Part shown: positions 7,377-15,391 of the stretch, in pieces
Layout of the letters: the number at the start of each line of letters is the position of its first letter
Position numbering within the stretch: the stretch's first letter is position 1
DNA from: an uncultured Bacteroidota bacterium
GTDB lineage: Bacteria > Bacteroidota > Bacteroidia > Chitinophagales > Chitinophagaceae
Direction of reading: 5' to 3'
DNA length: 17,774 nucleotides
NCBI GenBank assembly: GCA_937928385.1
Contig: CALEZD010000106.1
Coordinates: 1-17,774, forward strand
The notes under the pieces: model-generated
The model's database searches: none
What the model was told of the DNA's origin: nothing
Seen by the model: the letters and a program-made list of their open reading frames with translations, nothing else
Program-made: the position numbers and the translations under genes

Positions 7377-9035
7377 ATGCGTAAAAGATTCTTAATCCCA
7401 TGTCTGATAATCTTATTTGCCTCCTGTAACAACAAAGAACAGGTAGACATGGTAATACTGGCCGCTAAGGTATATACGGCAGACAGCCAATTCAATGAAT
7501 ACGAAGCCATTGCTATAAATGAAGGGAAAATCGTTGCCGTTGGCGATAAATCAAGTATCGCGAACAAATATAGCTCCGATAGTACGATTGACGCATCCGG
7601 CAGTTTCGTGTACCCTGGTTTTATAGATGCTCATTGCCATTTCAGCGGCTATGCTTTAAGCTCTTATAGACTAGACCTCGTCGGAACTAAGTCGTATGAA
7701 GAAGTATTGGCAAAACTAGTGGAGTATGATAAAACAAACACCCTCAATTGGATATATGGCCGTGGCTGGGACCAGAACGATTGGGAAATAAAAGAATTTC
7801 CTGATAAAGCCGCGCTGGATAGTCTATATCCTGATAAACTGGTGATATTGAAAAGAGTAGATGGGCACGCTGTGCTATGCAACCAGAAAGCATTGGATAT
7901 GGCCGGGATAACATTAAACACTGTTATCCATGGTGGAATAATAGAAAAGAAAAACGGAAAACTTACGGGAATATTGATTGATAATGCAGCAGAGCCTGTA
8001 GAAAATATTATACCTGCATTACCACCTTTGGCAGAAGCAATCAAATATCTGCAAGCGGCAGAAAAAGAATGCTTCTCACTTGGGCTAACGAGTGTTGTAG
8101 ATTGTGGAGTGAAAGCGGATGTAATAACTGTTTTGAAACAATTATACGAACAACATAAGTTAAGTATTGGCAATTCAATATTATTAGCCCAGGACGAGAG
8201 TACTTTAGATGCTTATGCAGCAAAGGGGTTTTATAAAAGAGAACAGTTTCAAATCAATGGAATAAAGCTGTATGCTGATGGCGCATTAGGAAGCAGAGGG
8301 GCGTGCCTGTTAGAACCTTACACAGATATGCCCGGCCATTTGGGTATGCTGCTATCTGATATCAGTAAAATGCGGGAAATTGCCGCACTAGCTAAAGCCC
8401 ATAATTTGCAGTTGTGCACACATGCCATAGGGGATAGTGCCAACCGTGCGATTCTCAGGCTTTATAGCGAATTTTTACCCGAAAATAATGATTTGCGCTG
8501 GCGCATAGAACACGCACAAGTTGTTGACTATCAAGACTATGCGTGGTTTTCCAAGTACAAAATCATACCATCGGTTCAGCCAACACATGCCATATCTGAT
8601 ATGCCCTGGGCGGGCGAAAGATTAGGTGGAGAGCGTTTACCTACTGCCTACGCATATAAAAAACTGTTGGGACAAAATGGTTGGATAGCCTTAGGTACAG
8701 ATTTCCCGGTTGAGGCAATTAATCCATTAGCAACCTTTTACACAGCTGTTGCCCGTAAGGATAAAGACGGTCATCCGGAAAATGGTTTTCTACCGGAAAA
8801 TAAACTGAGCCGTAAAGAAGCGTTAATGGGAATGACAGCCTGGGCGGCAAAAAGTGTTTTTTGGGAAAAAGAGAAAGGAAGCCTTGAACCCGGAAAAGAT
8901 GCTGATATAATAATACTGGATAAAGACATTATGGAAATCCCCGAAAAAGAACTGCCGAATGTCAATATCATTTTTACAATAGTAAAAGGTAAAACTGTAT
9001 ATAAAAAACGGGAGCTGAATAACAGCTCCCGTTGA
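7377..9035 (+). CDS. Amidohydrolase family 3 lipoprotein (YtcJ-like)
   Basis: 552 residues from ATG 7377. The frame is open further upstream from a TTG at 7284, but that stretch is the parS cluster read as protein (two SVPRE/IVPRG repeats). ATG 7377 gives a proper lipoprotein signal (MRKRFLIPCLIILFASC, lipid Cys at 17). The body matches the amidohydrolase 3 family: GFIDAHCHF with the metal HxH at H86/H88, GRGWDQNDW, KRVDGHAVLCNQKAL, KLYADGALGSRGA, CTHAIGDSANRAI (H349), WRIEHAQV (H379) and ALGTDFPVE (D442). Such enzymes hydrolyse amide or ester bonds with one or two metal ions; the substrate cannot be told. The lipid anchor places it at the envelope. Its last codons lie in the terminator hairpin of the convergent gene. 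Confidence 0.9.
   Translation: MRKRFLIPCLIILFASCNNKEQVDMVILAAKVYTADSQFNEYEAIAINEGKIVAVGDKSSIANKYSSDSTIDASGSFVYPGFIDAHCHFSGYALSSYRLDLVGTKSYEEVLAKLVEYDKTNTLNWIYGRGWDQNDWEIKEFPDKAALDSLYPDKLVILKRVDGHAVLCNQKALDMAGITLNTVIHGGIIEKKNGKLTGILIDNAAEPVENIIPALPPLAEAIKYLQAAEKECFSLGLTSVVDCGVKADVITVLKQLYEQHKLSIGNSILLAQDESTLDAYAAKGFYKREQFQINGIKLYADGALGSRGACLLEPYTDMPGHLGMLLSDISKMREIAALAKAHNLQLCTHAIGDSANRAILRLYSEFLPENNDLRWRIEHAQVVDYQDYAWFSKYKIIPSVQPTHAISDMPWAGERLGGERLPTAYAYKKLLGQNGWIALGTDFPVEAINPLATFYTAVARKDKDGHPENGFLPENKLSRKEALMGMTAWAAKSVFWEKEKGSLEPGKDADIIILDKDIMEIPEKELPNVNIIFTIVKGKTVYKKRELNNSSR
9003..9033 (-). terminator. Terminator of the T9SS protein gene, inside the end of the amidohydrolase gene
   Basis: An 11-bp perfect stem (9007-9017 with 9023-9033) closes a 5-base loop. 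Read on the minus strand it is followed by a run of T, the proper polarity for the gene ending at 9054. On the plus strand it encodes the last residues of the amidohydrolase (RELNNS) and is followed by an A-rich, not T-rich, tail. Confidence 0.8.
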
Positions 9036-9053
9036 AAAACTATTCTTAAAAAC

Positions 9054-11006
9054 TTACTTGATTACAGTAAACTTCTTAGCCTGTATTTCACCATCTACAT
9101 TAATAACCACATAGTATGTACCCGCAGCCAGTTGTGCTGTTGAAACTGTATATGTATCGTTAGTAACATTACGGTGTGTTTCCTGCATTACTGCCGCACC
9201 TACAGTATTCAGTACAGCGTACTGCACTTCGTTGGCTTGCTTATCCAGCTTCAGGGAAACATTCATTACATCATTAACCGGGTTAGGATATACGCTTATA
9301 TCAAAACCTTTATTTTCTACTTCGTTAACATCCACTTTGAACAATGACAACTGAATAGGTAGTGCAGCTACATAGCCGTTTTTCTGCTGAGAGAACTTAA
9401 TAGAATCTTCAAGGGCTATAAACCGCTCAAAAGGATAGTGAGCAGGTACATCGTTAGGAGATGTTGCATTGAAATAATCCTGGTAAGTACCATTGTATAT
9501 TGGTGAGAATGGTTCACGTATTTTGGCAGTGGAGTTATTCCTTATCCATGAACGTACGAAATAGTTACTAACACCATCTATACCGAGGAACAGGTCGCCG
9601 GGCATTGATGCAGCAACCCAATACCATGTGTTGGCTTCGGTTACTGTAGGCGTACCAGGGTTAAGCGCATCGCTAACATTTACGGTATGCGTCTGTCCTG
9701 ATGAATCTGTACCGGCAAAAGTATAGCTGCCCAGTCCCACCAACGAGCACTCACCTGCAACCATTACAGAGTCAGAATTGGCATCTACCCACTTCCATAC
9801 AGAAATATTCACTGTACCCCTGCCGGCCATGCTGTTGTCGTTGGGGTCAAACGTTTTAGAAGCAGAGAACTTAACATGCTCTATCTGGTAACCTGCTTTT
9901 TCCATGTAATACATTGGTCCCCATAAGAAAGGGTTTCCGCTGGCAAACCTTGAACCGCTTCCTACATAAGGCCTTTCTGTATTGAAATCATACCTGCCCT
10001 TAGAGAACACACGGTTATCAACATAAAATGAATAGCTGGCTTTATTATCACCCAGGTAATCATCAGTAAAAGATGGTATCAGCTCATACTCTACATCGTA
10101 ACGGCCTGTACCGGAGGGGTTCAGGTTGTAACCACCATCTACACGTGGTGAGAAAATAGAGTCAGACGCTGCAAAACTACCGGGTATAGTAACTGAATCA
10201 ACCCTTACAACACTGGTACTACCACCTGTTGGGGTCCAACTCAAAGTAGCCTTTACTTTTGTATTGGTAGATGTGCCCGAGCCAAAGTTGGCTACTACGG
10301 CGCCTGTTATACCATTGTATTGCAACGAACTTGTGCCGCCGCTTACCTGTGAAAAAGGAACTGAGAATGCATGCCATAATGAAAGGCCCCTATCTACAAA
10401 ACCTAAATCATTTGTATAACCATTGCTCCATATAGCCATATTCATGGTTACATTGCCGCTACCCAGTGCTGTTTCTATCTTGGCACCATCTACATCAGAT
10501 ACCATGATTACCGGGATTGTCACACTGCCACCTTGTGCGCCTGCACCCATACCAACCGGTGGGCCGGGCAAATGGTTAACAATGATAACAGCTATAGCGC
10601 CTGCATTCTGTGCCGCTAAAGCCTTCGCGCCAAATTCACAGTTGCCCCTTTTAATAATAGCAATGTTGCCGTTAATTGCGGCTGCGTTGTTTAAGGTACC
10701 ACATGCTTCGTACGGGTCGGCTTTTACTATATTAACATTCAGAATAGGGCTGGATAAACCTTCAATAGATTGTCCCCATTCTGTTGTAGCACCATTACCA
10801 TCATTAGAAATTGTATGGATAAGCGGCCCTGCAATTGAGCTTGGGCTGGCAATATTTACCCTGCCACCTACATAATCGATGTAATAGTTGTTCCTGGTTA
10901 CATCAGCAGAATCGCCCCAGGCACCCATTCTTGGCTGCGCTACTGATAATATAGGCAAAGCCACAGCTATCAGCAGTAAAAAAGTTAGAAAGTTGAATTT
11001 TGTCAT
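9054..11006 (-). CDS. T9SS-secreted protein with PA domain and C-terminal sorting domain
   Basis: 650 residues. A signal peptide covers 1-23 (MTKFNFLTFLLLIAVALPILSVA before QP). A protease-associated (PA) domain covers about 80-200, with IAIIKRGNCEFGAKALAAQNAGAIAVIIVN and IPVIMVSDVDGAKI. A long beta-rich middle of unknown type follows, including a possible jelly-roll-like section. About residues 567-650 form the type A T9SS sorting domain: ISVYPNPVNDVMNVSL, LAAGTYYVVI and a basic KKFTVIK end. PA domains usually accompany secreted proteases, but I see no protease catalytic motif, so the enzymatic role is unknown. Export through the Sec and type IX systems is expected. It has a promoter with both elements and its own terminator, so it is probably monocistronic. 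Confidence 0.9.
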   Translation of the reverse strand: MTKFNFLTFLLLIAVALPILSVAQPRMGAWGDSADVTRNNYYIDYVGGRVNIASPSSIAGPLIHTISNDGNGATTEWGQSIEGLSSPILNVNIVKADPYEACGTLNNAAAINGNIAIIKRGNCEFGAKALAAQNAGAIAVIIVNHLPGPPVGMGAGAQGGSVTIPVIMVSDVDGAKIETALGSGNVTMNMAIWSNGYTNDLGFVDRGLSLWHAFSVPFSQVSGGTSSLQYNGITGAVVANFGSGTSTNTKVKATLSWTPTGGSTSVVRVDSVTIPGSFAASDSIFSPRVDGGYNLNPSGTGRYDVEYELIPSFTDDYLGDNKASYSFYVDNRVFSKGRYDFNTERPYVGSGSRFASGNPFLWGPMYYMEKAGYQIEHVKFSASKTFDPNDNSMAGRGTVNISVWKWVDANSDSVMVAGECSLVGLGSYTFAGTDSSGQTHTVNVSDALNPGTPTVTEANTWYWVAASMPGDLFLGIDGVSNYFVRSWIRNNSTAKIREPFSPIYNGTYQDYFNATSPNDVPAHYPFERFIALEDSIKFSQQKNGYVAALPIQLSLFKVDVNEVENKGFDISVYPNPVNDVMNVSLKLDKQANEVQYAVLNTVGAAVMQETHRNVTNDTYTVSTAQLAAGTYYVVINVDGEIQAKKFTVIK

Positions 11007-11045
11007 AGTATTCCCTGTTTCTGTTATACAAAATTTATTAGTGTA

Positions 11046-11077
11046 CCAAAATACACAATATTTGACTTGAAAACAAA
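11046..11077 (-). promoter_or_regulatory. Promoter of the T9SS protein gene
   Basis: On the minus strand TTTG (11077-11074) is followed after exactly 20 bp by TATTTTGG (11053-11046), one mismatch from TAnnTTTG. This is the usual Bacteroidota -33/-7 spacing. Transcription would start near 11040, giving a leader of about 34 bases. Confidence 0.5.
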
Positions 11078-11125
11078 AAGAAGTTGCATATTTAGCAGCT
11101 TTAAGGTTTTTGTGACAATCCTATA

Positions 11126-12133
11126 TCAAAGACCCAACTGCCTGCTTAATTCCAGCATTTTATCTATTGGCTTCCTGGCAGCTATGCGCAATTCTTCATC
11201 CATGGTAATTTCAGGTATTTCATATTTCATACACAGGTAAAGTTTCTCCAGCGTATTCAACTTCATGTGCGGACAATCATTGCATGCACAAGCATTATCC
11301 GGTGGTGCCGGTATAAATATTTTTTCCGGCGACAATTGTTGCATCTGGTGCAATATCCCTGTTTCGGTGGCAACAATAAATGTATTTGACTTACTCTTTT
11401 TTGTATAGTTAAGCAATTGAGTGGTTGAGCCTATAAAATCTGCTATCCTCAATACAGCCTCTTCACATTCCGGGTGAGCAATGAACAGGGCTTCTTTATG
11501 TCTTTCCTTTAATTTCGTTATCTTCTCTATAGAAAATAATTCGTGTACCATACATGCGCCATTCCACAACAACATATTACGGCCCGAAACTTTGTTGATA
11601 TATGCGCCCAGGTTTTTATCAGGTGCAAATATTATTTCCTGGTCTGCAGGCAAACTCTCCACAATAGCCCTGGCATTTGAAGATGTGCAAATAATATCAC
11701 TCAAAGCTTTAATACCTGCTGAACAGTTGATATAAGAAATAACCAGGTGGTCAGGGTGCTTATCTTTAAAAGCTTTGAATAATACAGGGGGGCAACTGTC
11801 GCTCAATGAACATCTTGCTTTTAAATCCGGCAAAAGTACCTTTTTACCCGGGTTGAGGATTTTCGCTGTTTCTGCCATAAAGTGTACACCGGCAAATACA
11901 ATTATTGACGCGTCTGTAGCTGCTGCTTTCTGCGCAAGCCCCAGGCTGTCACCTATATAATCGGCTATATCCTGTATATCCGGCTCCTGGTAATAGTGTG
12001 CCAGTAGTATCGCATTCTTATCTTTTTTAAGTTTTTCTATTTCTTCAAAAAGGTCCAGAGTAGGATCTATATCTATATCGAGGAATCCTTTTTTTTCAAC
12101 GTCCGCAGCAGCCAATTTGATGTTATCAACCAT
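11126..12133 (-). CDS. nadA: Quinolinate synthase NadA
   Basis: 335 residues, full length. NadA condenses iminoaspartate with dihydroxyacetone phosphate to quinolinate, the first dedicated intermediate of de novo NAD synthesis, using an oxygen-sensitive [4Fe-4S] cluster. Expected cluster ligands are C108 in DLKARCSLSD, C194 in WNGACMVHE and C287 in CACNDCPHM. Substrate-binding features of the family include AHYYQ (45-49), GDSLGLA, VHFMAETAKIL, the SYINCSAGIKA stretch and AHPEC (219-223). nadB and nadC are not in the window. The ATG lies 54 bp from the nearest predicted DnaA box, and the predicted promoter (12223-12230) falls inside the putative origin, so nadA transcription would cross the first DnaA box. 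Confidence 0.96.
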   Translation of the reverse strand: MVDNIKLAAADVEKKGFLDIDIDPTLDLFEEIEKLKKDKNAILLAHYYQEPDIQDIADYIGDSLGLAQKAAATDASIIVFAGVHFMAETAKILNPGKKVLLPDLKARCSLSDSCPPVLFKAFKDKHPDHLVISYINCSAGIKALSDIICTSSNARAIVESLPADQEIIFAPDKNLGAYINKVSGRNMLLWNGACMVHELFSIEKITKLKERHKEALFIAHPECEEAVLRIADFIGSTTQLLNYTKKSKSNTFIVATETGILHQMQQLSPEKIFIPAPPDNACACNDCPHMKLNTLEKLYLCMKYEIPEITMDEELRIAARKPIDKMLELSRQLGL

Positions 12134-12186
12134 CTTAATAAATAATAAAAAAAGCTTTTAAAAAATGAACTACTATTAATTAGGGC

Positions 12187-12394
12187 TGTGGATATGGGGG
12201 TATTATTTTGTTACCACTATTGCAAAGTTAACTAAGTGAAGTCTTACCCGTGTAATTCTATCATTATCCACAGTATAAATATGCGTTAAATAGGTTTTCT
12301 CACAAAATATCAGGGAATGTGAATAAACCTACCTGTTAGAAAATTCAGGATTATACACATACTAGTTAGCTGTGGAAAAACAGGGTTATCAACA
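12187..12394. other. DnaA box cluster
   Basis: Perfect TTATNCACA matches: TTATCCACA at 12264-12272 (+), TTATTCACA at 12318-12326 (-) and TTATACACA at 12351-12359 (+). One-mismatch sites: ATATCCACA at 12187-12195 (-), TTTTCCACA at 12371-12379 (-) and TTATCAACA at 12386-12394 (+). The strand alternates. A weaker site, ATTTTCACA at 12470-12478 (two mismatches), lies beyond the AT-rich block. Confidence 0.82.
12223..12230 (-). promoter_or_regulatory. Promoter -7 element of nadA
   Basis: TAACTTTG on the minus strand, a perfect TAnnTTTG match 89 bp before the nadA start. It lies between two DnaA boxes (12187 and 12264). No clear -33 element. Confidence 0.45.
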
Positions 12395-12440
12395 TAACAA
12401 AAAAATAAACTTCCATTAATAATTTATAAATATTGGATAA
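12391..12440. other. Candidate DNA unwinding element
   Basis: By direct count only 7 of these 50 bases are G or C. The block abuts the last strong DnaA box (12386-12394), the usual arrangement of boxes beside the melting region. No DnaA-trio repeat was clearly recognised. Confidence 0.55.
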
Positions 12441-12600
12441 ACTACAGGAAATAGAGAGGTTATTCAGTGATTTTCACAGCTGGTATCGAATAACTAATTA
12501 GTAGTTATATATTTTTCTCCTAATAAAGGGTTTTGAGCCCTTATTTTAATAAATAATTCATTAAAAAGCCCGCTTGTAGGCAAAATCACATTTTTTCATA

Positions 12601-12608
12601 TAAATTTG
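12601..12608 (+). promoter_or_regulatory. Promoter -7 element of the foldase gene
   Basis: TAAATTTG is a perfect TAnnTTTG match, 36 bp before ATG 12645. A TTG at 12574-12576 is slightly too far upstream (24 bp) for an ideal -33. The element overlaps the in-frame TTG at 12606, which argues that translation begins at 12645 instead. Confidence 0.5.
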
Positions 12609-12644
12609 CCGTCCTTACAACAAAAAGTCAGAACCTATTATTAT

Positions 12645-14783
12645 ATGTCTGTAATACAGAAAATCAGGACGAAATATGCAAAACTCGCAGGTGGGGTTAT
12701 TGCATTGGCATTGGTAGCATTCATATTAATGGACGCACTCAGCAGCAGAAGTGGTAACTTATTTGGCGACGACACCAGTATAGTGAAAGTAAATGGTGAG
12801 AAGATAGACTATATAGCCTATAGCCAGCGCACAAAAGAATACGAGATACTATACGGCAGTTCTCAAACCATAGATGATAATTTCCGTGCCCAACTGAATT
12901 CTATGGCACTGGAAGAACTAATAAAAGAAGAGCTGGTAAAAACTGAGGCTGAAAAACTTGGGTTAACCATAACCGAAGCGGAGAAAAAGGATATGATATA
13001 TGGTAATGACCCAGACCCGGGGGTAAGAAATTACCAGGCGTTCCAGAACCCTGATACTAAAATGTTTGACCCTCAGTATGTGAAAATGTTTGAAGAACAA
13101 GTGGACCAACTGGACCCTACCGGTAAAGCTCGCCAACACTGGGAAACATACAAATCATATATTCTGCGCAGCGCACTCAGCAAAAAATACAACACCCTCT
13201 TCACGGCTGCAGTGTATATGCCCAAGTTCCTGGTAGAGGCTCGTGCAAAACAGCAGGCATCTATGGCTAACATAGACTATGTTAGCATTAGTTACGAATC
13301 GATAAGTGATGAAGAATTAAAGCTTACAGACGAAGATTATAAAAAATATATTAAGGAGCACAAATCGGAATACACTAACGAAGAAGATACTCGTGCTATT
13401 GAATATGTAGCATTCAACGTGATGCCGGGGGCAGAAGACACAGCACGGGCATTGGGTGTACTCAACGAAATAAAAGAAGATTTCATAAACGCCGGTGACA
13501 TTGAGAGTTTTGTAAACAGAAATTCGGAAGAGTCATTCAACGGAGCCTATCTTATGAAAGCTGATTACAAATCAATGTATGCGGACTCTGTATATAAATT
13601 GCCGGTGGGTACCGTGCTGGGCCCTGTGTATGAAAACGAAGAATACAAGTTGATAAAAGTACTGGATAAAAAAATGTATCCGGACTCAGTAAAATGCAGG
13701 CATATACTTATAAAAACCGCCGACAGAGGACAGGCGGTACTGGAAGACAGCATCGCTAAAAGAAAAATTGACAGTGTAGCTGCTGCTATTAAGTCCGGCA
13801 CTCCTTTCAGCGAAATGGTGCAGAAATATTCTGACGACCCCGGAAGTAAAGAAACGGGCGGCGAGTACAGTTTCCCTTTCACACAAAAAGCCGGCCTGGT
13901 TAAAGAATTCAGCGATTTTGTATTTGAAAATAAGCCCGGTCAAAACACTGTTGTTAAAGTCGAAAGCAATGGCTATTCAGGCTACCATTATATTGAAATA
14001 CTTAGCCACGGGGAATATGAAGAAGCGCTCAAATTAGCTACCATTACCAAGCCATTGTATGCGGGAGACGAAACCGAAAATGAAGTTTACGCAAAAGCGA
14101 CAGAATTTGCCGGTAACAGCAATTCTGCCAAAGCATTTGACGAAGAGATAAATAAGAACAAACTGCAAAAACTGGTTGCGGACAATATCAAGGTTTCCGA
14201 TTTCACTGTATATGGTATAGGCCCGTCAAGAGACATCATCAAATGGATGTATAATTCGAATGTTGGGGATGTATCACCCGTTTTCCAGCTTACAGGAAAA
14301 TATGTAGTGGCAAAACTTACAAATGTGAGAAAGAAAGGTGTTATGGAGTTGGATACCATCCTGCGTGCGAATATTGAGCCAATGGTGAGGAACAGTAAAA
14401 AAGCAGAAACACTGGCTAAAAAATACGAATCTAAAAAATCGCTTGCTGAAATCGCTGCTGCTGCTTCCACACAAGTTATGCCACTGGATTCTTTCAGGGG
14501 AAACAACTCTTTTACAGCCGCTGCGGGTTATGCACCCAAGCTTGTAGGATATAGCTTTTACGAAGGATTAAAACTAAACACCATGTCTAAGCCTATACAA
14601 GGGCAGGCAGGGGTATATTTCATATCAGTAAAAGCAAGGTACAGCCGGCCAGAGCAGGACACAACATTTATAACCCGCGAAAGGGAAATGATGCAAATGG
14701 AAGCCAAAAACACCATCTCATCACAAATAACAGAGTTGTTGAAGGGCAAGGCAAAAATCAAATACAACGTAGATAACTTCTAA
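12645..14783 (+). CDS. Membrane-anchored peptidyl-prolyl isomerase, SurA/PpiD-like foldase
   Basis: 712 residues from ATG 12645. A longer frame from TTG 12606 is rejected because that codon lies in the promoter element. The N-terminus is MSVIQKIRTKYAKLAGG plus one membrane helix (about 14-32), as in PpiD-type foldases anchored in the inner membrane with the bulk in the periplasm. A SurA-N-like helical chaperone region follows (about 45-220; VNGEKIDYIAYSQRTKEYE, LNSMALEELIKEELV). The parvulin (PPIC) domain covers about 349-452: VKCRHILIK, GTPFSEMVQKYSDDPGSKETGGEY, and HYIEIL. An 18-residue acidic/basic insertion lengthens the loop after RHILIK. A second helical region and a basic tail complete it. 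Expected role: folding of exported proteins. It is followed by a terminator and transcribed away from the putative origin. Confidence 0.9.
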   Translation: MSVIQKIRTKYAKLAGGVIALALVAFILMDALSSRSGNLFGDDTSIVKVNGEKIDYIAYSQRTKEYEILYGSSQTIDDNFRAQLNSMALEELIKEELVKTEAEKLGLTITEAEKKDMIYGNDPDPGVRNYQAFQNPDTKMFDPQYVKMFEEQVDQLDPTGKARQHWETYKSYILRSALSKKYNTLFTAAVYMPKFLVEARAKQQASMANIDYVSISYESISDEELKLTDEDYKKYIKEHKSEYTNEEDTRAIEYVAFNVMPGAEDTARALGVLNEIKEDFINAGDIESFVNRNSEESFNGAYLMKADYKSMYADSVYKLPVGTVLGPVYENEEYKLIKVLDKKMYPDSVKCRHILIKTADRGQAVLEDSIAKRKIDSVAAAIKSGTPFSEMVQKYSDDPGSKETGGEYSFPFTQKAGLVKEFSDFVFENKPGQNTVVKVESNGYSGYHYIEILSHGEYEEALKLATITKPLYAGDETENEVYAKATEFAGNSNSAKAFDEEINKNKLQKLVADNIKVSDFTVYGIGPSRDIIKWMYNSNVGDVSPVFQLTGKYVVAKLTNVRKKGVMELDTILRANIEPMVRNSKKAETLAKKYESKKSLAEIAAAASTQVMPLDSFRGNNSFTAAAGYAPKLVGYSFYEGLKLNTMSKPIQGQAGVYFISVKARYSRPEQDTTFITREREMMQMEAKNTISSQITELLKGKAKIKYNVDNF

Positions 14784-14812
14784 TATAAACTTGATTTAAG
14801 AGTATATCAGCA

Positions 14813-14848
14813 AAAACAGTCGCACCAAGGTGCGGCTGTTTTCTTTTT
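14813..14848 (+). terminator. Intrinsic terminator after the foldase gene
   Basis: A 14-bp stem with one G:T pair (14813-14826 with 14829-14842) is followed by CTTTTT. It lies 29 bp after the stop codon of the foldase gene and before the DUF2480 gene. Confidence 0.85.
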
Positions 14849-14863
14849 AGTGTGCAGGTATCG

Positions 14864-14871
14864 TAACTTTG
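14864..14871 (+). promoter_or_regulatory. Promoter -7 element of the DUF2480 gene
   Basis: TAACTTTG, a perfect TAnnTTTG match ending only 4 bp before ATG 14876. Transcription would start at or within the start codon region, so the mRNA would be leaderless if this promoter and start are right. The preceding terminator removes read-through as an easy alternative. Confidence 0.5.
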
Positions 14872-14875
14872 CTGT

Positions 14876-15391
14876 ATGGATGCAATAGTGAATAAAGTGG
14901 CGGAAAGCGGTATCATCACCATAGACCTGGCTAATTATCTGCCGGACAGGGATGATATCATTGCATTCGACATTAAACCATTCCTGTTCAGGGAAATGAT
15001 ACTGAAAGAAAAGGACTTTCGGGAATCCATGAAAACACACTACTGGGAAGGATACAAAGGGAAGCATACAGCCATATATTGTTCAGCAGATGCTATTGTG
15101 CCGGTATGGGCGTACATGCTTATTGCATCTTATCTTCAGCCATTTACTGTCTCAATATATTTTGGAACGGCCAATGAGCTATACAACAAACTTGTCTCTG
15201 AAAGCATCAGCGCAATAGATATTAAAGATTATGCAGACAAACGCGTGGTGCTGAAGGGCTGCGGAGATAAAGCTGTGCCTGAATCTGCTTACGTATCAGC
15301 AACAGAAAGACTAAGGCCCGTAGTAAAATCACTGATGTATGGTGAGCCTTGCTCTACCGTACCTATCTATAAGCAACCGCTGAAGAAATAA
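14876..15391 (+). CDS. DUF2480 family protein
   Basis: 171 residues, recognised as the Bacteroidota-typical DUF2480 family. Conserved blocks are IVNKVAESGIITIDL (4-18), the FDIKPFLF...LKEKDFRE run, CSADAIVPVWAYML, VVLKGCGDKAVPESAYV and the C-terminal RPVVKSLMYGEPCSTVP. There is no signal peptide or membrane helix, so it is probably cytoplasmic. Three well-placed Cys (in YCSADA, KGCGDK and EPCSTV) could bind metal or an Fe-S cluster; this is my inference, as the family has no established function. It is convergent with the DtxR-type gene, with stop codons directly abutting (15389-15391 and 15392-15394). Confidence 0.88.
   Translation: MDAIVNKVAESGIITIDLANYLPDRDDIIAFDIKPFLFREMILKEKDFRESMKTHYWEGYKGKHTAIYCSADAIVPVWAYMLIASYLQPFTVSIYFGTANELYNKLVSESISAIDIKDYADKRVVLKGCGDKAVPESAYVSATERLRPVVKSLMYGEPCSTVPIYKQPLKK

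Larger units (their letters stand above)
12134..12600. other. Putative chromosomal replication origin (oriC)
   Basis: The 511-bp space between nadA and the divergent foldase gene contains no credible ORF. It holds six DnaA-box matches between 12187 and 12394, an adjoining very AT-rich block (12391-12440), and further AT-rich sequence with a 7-bp inverted repeat, ATAACTA/TAGTTAT (12490-12508). A parS cluster lies about 4.8 kb away and mnmG about 5.7 kb away. Divergent flanking genes pointing outward fit bidirectional replication. dnaA itself is not in the window, which is common in Bacteroidota. Main alternative: a DnaA-binding reservoir or regulatory cluster that is not the origin. Confidence 0.8.

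Noticed and set aside
12134..12200. Riboswitch in front of nadA
   Set aside because: The leader is AT-rich with no conserved stem or aptamer core that I recognise; the DnaA box explains its only notable motif.
12522..12546. Hairpin-like AATAAAGGG...CCCTTATT near the foldase promoter as a terminator
   Set aside because: The stem is short with a bulge and AT-rich; no transcript is expected to end there. Recorded only as part of the AT-rich origin region.
12606..12644. Longer N-terminus of the foldase from TTG 12606
   Set aside because: The TTG is part of a perfect -7 promoter element, and ATG 12645 gives the typical PpiD-like start directly before the membrane helix.
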